From Achromobacter sp. MFA1 R4 (GTDB lineage: Bacteria; Pseudomonadota; Gammaproteobacteria; Burkholderiales; Burkholderiaceae_B), in assembly GCF_900156745.1 (NCBI RefSeq), contig NZ_LT707065.1, forward strand, positions 62,001 through 126,000: 64,000 nucleotides of DNA, written 5' to 3'. The notes under the pieces were generated by a model. That model had not been told where the DNA came from. It did no database searches and was given only the letters and a program-made list of their open reading frames with translations. A program made the translations under genes and the position numbers. Shown here in pieces: positions 8,190-15,404 of the stretch. Within the stretch, counting starts at the first letter, position 1, and each line of letters starts with the position of its first letter.

Positions 8190-8849
8190 ATGGATGCAGA
8201 ATCCGTTTACATAGCAATGATGGCTGAGGCCGCAAGCCGCCTCATGGCAGCAGATCGTTTTATCGCGCGTCACGGTAGTGATAAAGAGGTCGCCTATCTG
8301 GAGTCGGCGGCACTTCAGGTTCGCAAAGCCTTGGAAACCATAGCATTTTCGGCAATTTCTACGAATAAAGCTGCTTATGAAGGGATTCGCTCCAAGGCTG
8401 AACAAAACAAGGATTTCGCGCGGGATTATCACGCGAACCGGATCTTGCGCGATCTGCAGCGGGTGCAGAAGGACTTTTACCCACTTGCACTGGTCCCTGC
8501 GGTCAACCTCACCCCGGAGCTTCAGAACGGACGGACTTGGCACTTTGACCGAAAAGACGAAGGCTACCTGACACAGGACAAGTTTGGAAAAATCTACGAC
8601 AGGTTAGCTAAATACCTTCATGCCCGTAATCCTTGGGATCAGCCAGTCCCATGGGAGGGATTGATCGAGTTTCTTCCCAGCGTGATCGATGAGGCACGGT
8701 CCTTGATAGAGTTGCACGCCGCCTTTATCCGAACTGCGGATTTCAACGGCGTCTGGATTGTCGAGGTGCCTAAGGATTCTATCGAGCCCAAGATTATTGT
8801 CGGGAAGGCCGACGGTAACTTTGCGGTTCTCAACCACGGAAAGGCCTAG
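8190..8849 (+). CDS. Hypothetical helical protein of the accessory block
   Basis: A 219-residue protein I do not recognise. Residues 15-70 are predicted helical (YLESAALQVRKALETIAFSA), followed by ARDYHANRILRDLQRVQKDF and a tryptophan/aromatic-rich middle with KYLHARNPWDQP near residue 150. The last 40 residues look like beta strands. No signal peptide or membrane segment is visible. It is the third gene of the plus-strand group after the HEPN-like and PD-(D/E)XK-like genes and ends just before the right repeat cluster, so it is probably cargo of the same element. Its regular codon use and ordered secondary structure support it being real. Confidence 0.6.
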   Translation: MDAESVYIAMMAEAASRLMAADRFIARHGSDKEVAYLESAALQVRKALETIAFSAISTNKAAYEGIRSKAEQNKDFARDYHANRILRDLQRVQKDFYPLALVPAVNLTPELQNGRTWHFDRKDEGYLTQDKFGKIYDRLAKYLHARNPWDQPVPWEGLIEFLPSVIDEARSLIELHAAFIRTADFNGVWIVEVPKDSIEPKIIVGKADGNFAVLNHGKA

Positions 8850-9051
8850 ATCCGTAAGCCCTGAGGGGTACTAACGGCGTTGGTTGTTCCTGAAGAAGGC
8901 TCGTCGTCGAAAGTCCGTTGTTCGAGGCGAAGCGGTCGCCCAAATGTCCAATTTTCCGCAGACGCGAACGACGGTTCCTGGCCGAGTGCGGACATAGTCT
9001 AGGCTAAGCACGCCGCCGGCCGCCATGCCGCATGGATCGGACGGCGCCGCC

Positions 9052-9163
9052 AAAAAGGCGAACTTTGACATAAAAATCAGCAGTCCAAGAATGCCGCTTT
9101 TCAAAAAGGCGAACTTTATTCCACCTACTCAATCCTTGAGGGGCGGGAATAACGTTCGCCTTT
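9052..9163. repeat. Right repeat cluster of the accessory block
   Basis: Three copies of the repeat occur: AAAAAGGCGAACTTT at 9052-9066, AAAAAGGCGAACTTTATTCC at 9103-9122, and the oppositely oriented 33-bp unit at 9131-9163. The last two form an imperfect inverted pair separated by a few bases around CCTTGAGGGG. The 33-bp unit is a direct repeat of the left copy at 4578-4610 with two mismatches, so the five cargo genes lie between direct repeats about 4.5 kb apart. Confidence 0.75.
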
Positions 9164-9268
9164 CTCTTATTGATCAACAGATGTCACGGCGCCCGTGTCG
9201 CAACAATGATGCCCCCGACACTTCCTGATCCCGCATCGCGAATCGCGAATCAAATCTGCAGCCACATA

Positions 9269-9296
9269 TTGACATATAGCTATATTGCTATTTAAT
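9269..9296 (+). promoter_or_regulatory. Predicted arsR promoter with embedded operator
   Basis: TTGACA at 9269-9274 and TTTAAT at 9291-9296 form -35 and -10 boxes with a 16-bp spacer. The palindrome ATATAGCTATAT (9274-9285) lies in the spacer, the usual place for an autorepressing ArsR-type operator. Transcription would begin at about the ATG at 9304, so the message may be leaderless. Confidence 0.55.
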
Positions 9297-9303
9297 GTAG
9301 GGC

Positions 9304-9609
9304 ATGATCGATCCCATAGAACAGTCCAAGGCACTTGCCAACGAGGCCCGCGTAGCCATTCTCGACTGGTTGCGGACGCCGAACGAGCACTTCTCCCATC
9401 AGGTCACGGGCGATCCGCGCGAGATCGGGGTCTGCGTCACGTTACTGACCGAGAAGCTGGGCATGGCCCAGCCCACTGTCAGCCGCCATCTGGAGTTGCT
9501 CCGCCGGGCCGAGTTCGTGACGGTCCATCGCATCGGCCGGTGGTCCTTTTTCAAACGCAACGAGGTGGCCATTGCCGCCTACAAGGAGTGGCTCCGTGAA
9601 CATATCTGA
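9304..9609 (+). CDS. ArsR-family helix-turn-helix regulator
   Basis: A 101-residue winged-helix protein of normal ArsR length. The core is QSKALANEARVAILDWL, then LTEKLGMAQPTVSRHLELLR as the DNA-binding helix-turn-helix (about residues 50-70) and a wing rich in arginine and phenylalanine. The cysteine in GVCVTLL is single and the CxC metal box of arsenic or cadmium sensors is absent, so it is probably not a metal sensor. It overlaps the start of the downstream hydrolase by 14 bp, and a palindromic operator lies in its own promoter, so it very likely controls that two-gene unit in response to a small organic ligand. Confidence 0.88.
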   Translation: MIDPIEQSKALANEARVAILDWLRTPNEHFSHQVTGDPREIGVCVTLLTEKLGMAQPTVSRHLELLRRAEFVTVHRIGRWSFFKRNEVAIAAYKEWLREHI

Positions 9610-10597
9610 GGCGGCCGATGCAAAGCTACTGCCTGGATTCAAACGACACTTCGTCGAGATCGATGGCAACAAAATCCTGGCACTGGTCGGCGGGTCCGGC
9701 CCAGGCCTTCTGATGTTGCACGGCGATCCACAGACCCATCTCTGCTGGCACGATATCGCACCGAGTCTGACCGACCGCTTCACGGTCGTGCTGACCGACA
9801 TTCGGGGCCGAGGCGAGAGCCACAAGCCAAAGGCAGGACAGTCGCCCAACCCATTCGCGAAGCGCACCATGGCCGCCGAACAGATCGCGGTCATGCGCGA
9901 ATTGGGTTTCGAGCGGTTTTCACTGGTCGGCCACGACCGAGGTGCACGGGTTGCCCGTCGCATGGCCCTGGATTTTCCTCACGCCATCGAACGCCTCTGC
10001 GTCATGGACATTGTTCCTGCGCTGGACTTCTATGAGAACGCGACGGCCGAGATCGCGCAGGACTATTTTTATTTCTACTTCCTGACCCAGCCCTACCCGC
10101 AACCCGACCGGCTGATCGAAGGCGATGCAGAGGCGTTTCAGCGCCAAATCCTTTTTGGGCTCGGTGACAAGCCTGTACCCTACGACGAAGACGCGCTAGC
10201 GGTGTATTTGGAAAGGTCCACGCAACCCGCTTCTATCTTCGCGATGTGCGAGTGCTTCCGCGCAGGCATTGGCATCGACCGAGAGCATGACGAGGCGGAC
10301 CGGGCTGCGGGCCGCAAGATTGGCTGCCCCACGCTTGTCCTTTGGGGCGACGCGGGCGTGACTGGGCGCCACTTCGACCTTGAAGCGATCTGGAACGCGT
10401 GGTGCGAGGATGCCCGCTTTGCATCCATGCCAAGCGGTCACTTCATTCCGGAAGAGGCTCCCAACGAAGCCTTGACCGCGCTCCGCCCCTTCCTTACCGA
10501 AGAGCAGATATCGGCCTTCGGCCGTATGACGCCGCCAGCACGCGCTCCCGTGCTGGCGCCGAATCTCCACGCCAAGTGCCCGTTGACCAACACATAA
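9596..10597 (+). CDS. Alpha/beta hydrolase related to haloacetate dehalogenases
   Basis: A 333-residue alpha/beta hydrolase. The oxyanion segment LMLHGDPQTH (about 39-48) and the nucleophile elbow VGHDRGAR with Asp114 match haloacetate/fluoroacetate dehalogenases, and SGHFIPEEAP supplies the catalytic histidine. However, where characterised fluoroacetate dehalogenases carry His-Trp in the cap to hold halide, this protein reads YFYFYFLTQ, so dehalogenation is uncertain and epoxide or ester hydrolysis is possible. The GTG at 9596 is chosen because AAGGAG lies seven bases upstream inside arsR, giving translational coupling. The last 30 or so residues run antisense into the D-aminoacylase gene and look unlike the family, suggesting loss of the original stop codon at a recombination joint near 10500-10520. 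Confidence 0.75.
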   Translation: MNISEAADAKLLPGFKRHFVEIDGNKILALVGGSGPGLLMLHGDPQTHLCWHDIAPSLTDRFTVVLTDIRGRGESHKPKAGQSPNPFAKRTMAAEQIAVMRELGFERFSLVGHDRGARVARRMALDFPHAIERLCVMDIVPALDFYENATAEIAQDYFYFYFLTQPYPQPDRLIEGDAEAFQRQILFGLGDKPVPYDEDALAVYLERSTQPASIFAMCECFRAGIGIDREHDEADRAAGRKIGCPTLVLWGDAGVTGRHFDLEAIWNAWCEDARFASMPSGHFIPEEAPNEALTALRPFLTEEQISAFGRMTPPARAPVLAPNLHAKCPLTNT

Positions 10598-11964
10598 TCG
10601 ATACCCTGCGCCTGGCTCGTCGGCGCGGCCCAGGTGGCGGTGTCCGCAATGGCGTCAGCGTCGAAGACAACAATGTCGGCCGCATAACCCTCGGCGATGC
10701 GCCCGCGCGCGGGTAGCCGGAAATACGCGGCCGGCTTGCCGGTCATCTTGTGCACCGCCTGCTCCAGCGTGAACAGCCCGACGTCGCGGCAATAGTGGCC
10801 CAGCACCCGCGGAAAGGTGCCCCACAGGCGCGGATGGGGCGCGGGGTCGTGCGGCATGCCGTCCGAACCGATCATCGTGCCCGGGTACGCAAGGATGCGC
10901 TCGACATCGGCCTCGTCCATGATGAAGTAGATGGCGCCCGCCGGTTGCAGCGCATCGACCGCGTCTTCGGGACTTAGCCCCATGTCGCGCGCGATATCGT
11001 CCAGATCGCGTCCCGCGTACTGCGGATACGGCACGGACTTGGTCACGATGACCCGGCTGGATGCCGCCAGGCGGTCCTTGCGCAGGATCGTGGATCCGGC
11101 CACGTAGGGATAGCAGTCCAGCGCCACCTCCTGACGCTGGCTGGCCTGGCCGATGTGCGCCAGCGTCTGCACCGAGCGCCCATGGTTGCGCGGACCGATC
11201 AGCTTGTGGTGCGAAATCAGCACGGGCGCGCCGCCCGCCGCCCCCACCGCAAAGGCTTCATCCAGCGCCGCGAAGATGCGGTCGCCTTCATCGCGGATAT
11301 GGCTGGCGTACAGCCCGCCATACTCGCGCAGCACGCTGGCCACCGCCATCAGTTCATCCAGCGTCGCCGGCATGGCGGCCGGATACGCGGTGCCGGTCGA
11401 CAGGCCGATGGCGCCGCTTTGCATGGCCTCGCGCAGCAGCGCCTGCATGTGCTCGATCTCGGCGGCGGTGGCCGGCCGGTCCAGGTCGTCCATCGCGGCG
11501 GCGCGTAGCGAGGTGTGCCCCACCAGGCAGGCCGCGTTCACGGCGGGCGGGTGGCGGTCCAGGTTTTCCAGGTAGGCGCGGAACGTCTCGTACGGAAAAT
11601 CGCCGGCATCGTTGCCCAGCAGATTGACGGGCGCAGGCACCTCGCTGCGCCAGCCCGAACGCCACGGCGCCTGGCTGATGCCGCAGTTGCCGGTCACCAC
11701 CGTGGTGACGCCCTGGCTCAGCTTGGCAGGCATGCCGGGTTCGATCGACAGGTAGCGGTCGTCGTGGGTGTGCGTATCGATAAAGCCGGGCGACACGATG
11801 CGTCCGTCCGCCGCCAGCACCTGGTCGGCCACAGCGCCCCCCAGGTCGCCGACGGCCGCGATGCGGCCGGCGCGCACGCCAATATCGGCCCGGACGCGAT
11901 CGGCGCCGGTCCCGTCGATTACCGTGCCTCCACGGATCAGCAGATCGTAGCGTTCGTGATTCAT
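10438..11964 (-). CDS. N-acyl-D-amino-acid deacylase (D-aminoacylase)
   Basis: A 508-residue zinc amidohydrolase that removes the acyl group from N-acyl-D-amino acids. Hallmarks are GFIDTHTHDDRYL (metal site, about residues 55-67), VVTGNCGIS (conserved cysteine), ISHHKLIGPRNHG, and IGSDGMPHDPAPHPR. The small beta domain at both ends is present. It closes the minus-strand D-amino-acid operon, starting 5 bp after the Bug receptor stop. The last 25 residues beyond GARAGGVIRP are unlike the family and are encoded antisense to the hydrolase tail, so the natural end was probably replaced when the accessory block joined here; activity should not depend on that tail. Confidence 0.9.
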   Translation of the reverse strand: MNHERYDLLIRGGTVIDGTGADRVRADIGVRAGRIAAVGDLGGAVADQVLAADGRIVSPGFIDTHTHDDRYLSIEPGMPAKLSQGVTTVVTGNCGISQAPWRSGWRSEVPAPVNLLGNDAGDFPYETFRAYLENLDRHPPAVNAACLVGHTSLRAAAMDDLDRPATAAEIEHMQALLREAMQSGAIGLSTGTAYPAAMPATLDELMAVASVLREYGGLYASHIRDEGDRIFAALDEAFAVGAAGGAPVLISHHKLIGPRNHGRSVQTLAHIGQASQRQEVALDCYPYVAGSTILRKDRLAASSRVIVTKSVPYPQYAGRDLDDIARDMGLSPEDAVDALQPAGAIYFIMDEADVERILAYPGTMIGSDGMPHDPAPHPRLWGTFPRVLGHYCRDVGLFTLEQAVHKMTGKPAAYFRLPARGRIAEGYAADIVVFDADAIADTATWAAPTSQAQGIDYVLVNGHLAWRFGASTGARAGGVIRPKADICSSVRKGRSAVKASLGASSGMK

Positions 11965-11969
11965 GAGGC

Positions 11970-12956
11970 TCAGTCGATCTTGACGTTGGCCTGCTTGATC
12001 ACCTGCGCCCAGACGGGACGCTCGGCATGTGCGCGGTCAAACAACTGCTGGCGCGGACCGACGTTGGGCACGTAGGACAGGGCCTTGAGCTTTTCCTGGA
12101 CGTCCGGCGACTGCAGCGCGTTGTTGATCGTGGCGTTCAGGTAGTCCAGCACCTTGGGATCGGTGCCGGCCGGCGCGACATAGCCCGTCCAGGCCACGGC
12201 GCGATAGCCCTTCAGGCCTTGCTCGTCCAGCGTGGCCAGGTTGGGCATGGACGGATCGCGTTGCAGGTCGGTCACGGCCAGCGGCACGACCTTGCCCTGG
12301 TCCACGAATGCGGCGATGGACGAGATATTGTCGAACACCAGGACGGCTTCGCCGCGCAGCACGGCCAGGTCCGCCTCGACCCCGCCCTTGTAGGGCACGT
12401 GCATCAACTCCACGCCCGCCATCGCGCCGAACATCGCCGCGCTCAGGTGCCCGGTGGTGCCGTTGCCGCCCGACGACACGACCAGCTTGCCCGGTTCCTT
12501 CTTTGCCAAGGCGATCAGCTCGGCGACGCTCTTGACGTTCAGGCCCGGGCGCACGGCCAGCAGGTTCTGCACGGAACCGGTCAGCGCGACCGGCGCCAGC
12601 TGTTTGTCGGCGTCGTACTGCAGCTTGGCGTACAGGCTCTGGTTGATCGCCAGCGTGGCCACATTGGCAAAGCCGATGGTGTAGCCGTCGGGCGAGGCGT
12701 TGGCCACCGCCTGCGTGCCGATGATGCCGGACGCGCCGGTGCGGTTCTGCACGACGAAGTTGCCGCCGGTCTGCTTGGCCATTTCGGCGGCCAGCAGGCG
12801 CGATACGAGATCGGGCGTGGTGCCGGTATTGAACGGCACGACGATCGTGACGGCGTGCTCGGGATAGGCGGCCTGGGCGGCGGACGCCGCGGTCAGGCTC
12901 ATCACTGCGCTCGCGGCCGCGAGCCAGCGCTTGGCGCTGCTTTGGAACGTGGACAT
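11970..12956 (-). CDS. Tripartite tricarboxylate transporter receptor (Bug family)
   Basis: A 328-residue periplasmic binding protein with a Sec signal peptide ending AQA near residue 29 and a mature start AYPEHAVTIVVPFNTGTTPD. The loops NRTGASGIIGTQA and SPDGYTIGFAN correspond to the carboxylate-binding loops of the Bug family, here with TGAS in place of the more usual PGAG. It sits inside an operon for N-carbamoyl and N-acyl D-amino acids, so an N-substituted D-amino acid or its acyl fragment is a plausible ligand. AAGGAAG before the ATG at 12956 sets the start; the longer open frame upstream has no ribosome site. Confidence 0.9.
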   Translation of the reverse strand: MSTFQSSAKRWLAAASAVMSLTAASAAQAAYPEHAVTIVVPFNTGTTPDLVSRLLAAEMAKQTGGNFVVQNRTGASGIIGTQAVANASPDGYTIGFANVATLAINQSLYAKLQYDADKQLAPVALTGSVQNLLAVRPGLNVKSVAELIALAKKEPGKLVVSSGGNGTTGHLSAAMFGAMAGVELMHVPYKGGVEADLAVLRGEAVLVFDNISSIAAFVDQGKVVPLAVTDLQRDPSMPNLATLDEQGLKGYRAVAWTGYVAPAGTDPKVLDYLNATINNALQSPDVQEKLKALSYVPNVGPRQQLFDRAHAERPVWAQVIKQANVKID

Positions 12957-13049
12957 GGTTTTCTTCCTTGGACTGTTATAGGTGTATCCGCGCGGGCTCT
13001 GCGTCCCCCGCGGGTCTTGCACGGCGCCCGAAGGACGCCGGAACTACGC

Positions 13050-13070
13050 GGCGGGGCTTGCGGCCCCGCC
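13050..13070. terminator. GC-rich hairpin inside the D-amino-acid operon
   Basis: GGCGGGGC and GCCCCGCC form a perfect 8-bp stem with a 5-base loop between the dehydratase stop and the Bug receptor start. No U-rich tract follows on the minus strand, so it may stabilise or process mRNA rather than terminate it. Confidence 0.3.
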
Positions 13071-13093
13071 GGCCCGGACGGTCGCGCGAACGC

Positions 13094-14122
13094 TCAGCCC
13101 AGTGCGATCTGACGCAACAGCGGCAGATCGATGTTTCCGCCCGACAGCACGATGACCGCGTCGCGGCCTTCGGCAGACAGCTTTCCCGCCAGCAGCGCAG
13201 CCAGCGCCACCGCGCCGCCCGGCTCGACCACCAGGCGCAATTCGTCCAGCGCAAAGCGGATGGCGGCGGCGACGTCGTCATCGCTCACCGACACGGCCGC
13301 GCTCAGGCAGCGGCTGTTGATGGCATAAGGCAGTTCCGCCGGCGTCGCAGCCTGCAGCGCGTCGCACAAGGTCTTGGCGCCCGCCGGATTGGTCTCGCGC
13401 TTGCCCGAGGCCAGCGACCGCACCGTGTCGTCGAACTCACGCGGTTCCACCGCCACCATCCGGGCCTGCGGCGCCAGTTCGCGCAGCACCAGCGAGCAGC
13501 CCGCCGCCATGCCGCCCCCGCCGCAAGGCGTGGCGAAGAGGCCCAGGTTGGCGCGCGCGGCGGCCGGCAGATCCTGCAGCGCCTCCAGGGCCAGCGTGCC
13601 CTGCGCAGCCAGCACGTCGGGATGGTCGCCGGGCGGCAGCAGCGTGGCGCCGGTCTCGGCCAGCAGGCGCATCCCGATCGCTTCGCGGCTTTCGCGCGTG
13701 CGGTCGTAGCGCACGACCTTGGCGCCGTGGCGCAGCGCCTTCTCGACCTTGTTTTCCGGCGCATCCACCGGCATCACGATGGTGGCCGGCACACGCAGGC
13801 AGCGGCTGGCCCAGGCGACGGCCTGGCCATGATTGCCGGTGGAATAGGCCACCACGCCGCGCTCGCGCTGCGCCGGGTCCATGTTCAGCAGGGCGTTGAA
13901 CGCGCCGCGGGCCTTGAAGGAGCCCGTCACCTGCAGGTTTTCCAGCTTCAGCCAGATGGGCGCCTGCGCCCGTTCATCCAGCGCCGGCGAGCGCAGCAGC
14001 ATGGTGCGGCGCACGTAGGGCGCCAGGCGGTCGGCGGCGGCGGTCACGTCGGCGTATTCCGGCACGCGCAGGGTGCCGAGCATTTCGTGTTCGATGGTCG
14101 GCGGCAGAAGCATCGCGGTCAT
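13094..14122 (-). CDS. Threonine/serine dehydratase-like PLP enzyme (fold type II)
   Basis: A 342-residue enzyme of the tryptophan-synthase-beta fold. The PLP lysine lies in NLQVTGSFKARGAFNAL (the SFKxRGA motif, about residues 52-59), the substrate loop is STGNHGQAVAWA (about 82-93), and the phosphate-binding glycine loop is TPCGGGGMAAG. C-terminal VLSGGNIDLPLL completes the family pattern. It would deaminate threonine, serine or a related beta-hydroxy amino acid, or racemise it. Single-domain length without an ACT domain marks it as catabolic rather than biosynthetic. It lies 35 bp after the nitrilase-type gene; the ATG at 14122 starts just before the conserved domain. In this operon it could process an amino acid released by the two hydrolases. 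Confidence 0.85.
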   Translation of the reverse strand: MTAMLLPPTIEHEMLGTLRVPEYADVTAAADRLAPYVRRTMLLRSPALDERAQAPIWLKLENLQVTGSFKARGAFNALLNMDPAQRERGVVAYSTGNHGQAVAWASRCLRVPATIVMPVDAPENKVEKALRHGAKVVRYDRTRESREAIGMRLLAETGATLLPPGDHPDVLAAQGTLALEALQDLPAAARANLGLFATPCGGGGMAAGCSLVLRELAPQARMVAVEPREFDDTVRSLASGKRETNPAGAKTLCDALQAATPAELPYAINSRCLSAAVSVSDDDVAAAIRFALDELRLVVEPGGAVALAALLAGKLSAEGRDAVIVLSGGNIDLPLLRQIALG

Positions 14123-14157
14123 GAGGCTATCCAGCAAGGTAGGGAAATTCGGGCGGG

Positions 14158-15147
14158 TCAGGCCGACGGCGTCCAGACGGCGGGCGCGACGCTGCCGGTC
14201 TGCTCGACCAGGCGACCGTAGGCTTCGGGACGGCGATGCTTGGCGAAATTGAACACGGTGCTGCGGCCCAGTTCGCACAGGTCCAGGTCGCAATCGGCGA
14301 CGATCAGTTCATCGTCCCAGGTCGCGGCCATGGCGATGATTTCGCCCTGCGGGTTGACGATGATGGAGTGGCCCAGCAGTTCATGGCCGTCTTCAGTGCC
14401 GGCCTTGGCGACGGCTGCGGCAAAGGTGGCGTTCTGGTAGCAGCCCGCCTGGATGGACAGGTGCGAATGCAGCACGCGCAGGTGGTGCGCCTCGAAGCCG
14501 CGGTTGTCCTGGTTGCGGCTGGGCGTGTTGTAGCCCAGCATGACGAGTTCGACCTGCTGCAGGCCCAGCACGCGCCAGGCTTCGGGCCAGCGCCGGTCGT
14601 TGCAGATCAGCATGCCCAGGTTGGCGTCCACGCCGGGCGCAACCGGCGCGCGCACTACCGGGAATCCCAGGTTGCCCACTTCGAAGTAGCGCTTCTCCAG
14701 ATGCTGGACCTGGCGATGCTCGGCGAACTCGGCATGCCCGGGCAGATGGACCTTGCGGTACTTCAGCACGATCTCGCCGTTGGGCGCGATGACGACGGAC
14801 GTGTTGAACCGGCGCTTGCGCACGATGCCCTGTTCGTCCGGTTCCCAGGCCAGTTCCGCGTAACCCAGGTACACCATCAGGCCGTAGCGCTTGATGGCGT
14901 CGAACAGCGGCTGCGTGGCGGGCGACGGCAGGCTGGGCTCAAACCAGGCATCCGCCTCGTCCAGGTCCTCGCAGTACCAGCGCGGAAAGAAGGTCGTCAG
15001 CGCCAGTTCCGGAAACACCACGACCTGGGCGCCGCGCTGATGCGCGCGCTCCATCAGCCGGACCATGCGGCCGATCGCCACGTCGCGCCCTTCGGAACGT
15101 TGAATCGGACCCAATTGGGCGGCAGCGACGGTGACGATGCGGGACAT
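14158..15147 (-). CDS. N-carbamoyl-D-amino-acid hydrolase (nitrilase superfamily)
   Basis: A 329-residue carbon-nitrogen hydrolase. The catalytic triad is readable: Glu47 in VVFPELAL, Lys132 in KYRKVHLPG, and Cys182 in GMLICNDRRWPE. Those contexts, and GYNTPSRN and HHLRVLHS further on, match N-carbamoyl-D-amino-acid amidohydrolases of the hydantoin pathway, which release D-amino acid, CO2 and ammonia. It is the first gene of the minus-strand operon and faces a LysR regulator across 257 bp. The start at 15147 is preferred because the nitrilase fold begins immediately and CAGGA lies upstream. No hydantoinase gene is in the window, so its natural substrate may be another carbamoyl compound. Confidence 0.9.
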   Translation of the reverse strand: MSRIVTVAAAQLGPIQRSEGRDVAIGRMVRLMERAHQRGAQVVVFPELALTTFFPRWYCEDLDEADAWFEPSLPSPATQPLFDAIKRYGLMVYLGYAELAWEPDEQGIVRKRRFNTSVVIAPNGEIVLKYRKVHLPGHAEFAEHRQVQHLEKRYFEVGNLGFPVVRAPVAPGVDANLGMLICNDRRWPEAWRVLGLQQVELVMLGYNTPSRNQDNRGFEAHHLRVLHSHLSIQAGCYQNATFAAAVAKAGTEDGHELLGHSIIVNPQGEIIAMAATWDDELIVADCDLDLCELGRSTVFNFAKHRRPEAYGRLVEQTGSVAPAVWTPSA

Positions 15148-15262
15148 GTGGCAATCCTGGTTGTGTGAGCGATATCCGCTGTCAGCATGACGCGCGCTCC
15201 CGTCTGCGTGAAGACCGTCCGCCAGGCGGGAAGCGGGCGCCGGCGCGCGGAAAAACGTGCGC

Positions 15263-15287
15263 AAAACCCTTGAAAACAAAGGGTTTT
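15263..15287. promoter_or_regulatory. Inverted repeat between the divergent lysR and D-amino-acid operon
   Basis: AAAACCCTT and AAGGGTTTT form a perfect 9-bp inverted repeat separated by 7 bases. It lies in the 257-bp divergent intergenic region, where LysR proteins normally bind, and is the clearest dyad there. A direct role is inferred from position. Confidence 0.5.
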
Positions 15288-15404
15288 ATCGCCACCGTAA
15301 GATGCTTCCGCCGGCCGTGGGACTGTGCATTTAGTAATGGGCTGCGCGCAAAACGTCATGGCAGCCGCGTGGCGCGCACGCCGCACTGGCGTCCAGGACA
15401 TAAA

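Larger units (their letters stand above)
8850..9303. other. Gene-free right flank of the defence-like block
   Basis: About 450 bp without a convincing gene. It contains the right repeat cluster (9052-9163) and the arsR promoter (9269-9296). A minus-strand open frame at 8871-9104 has no recognisable sequence and overlaps the repeats, so it is not called. Confidence 0.6.

Noticed and set aside
8871..9104. Minus-strand open frame of 77 codons beside the right repeats
   Set aside because: It overlaps the repeat copies, has no ribosome site and resembles nothing I know.
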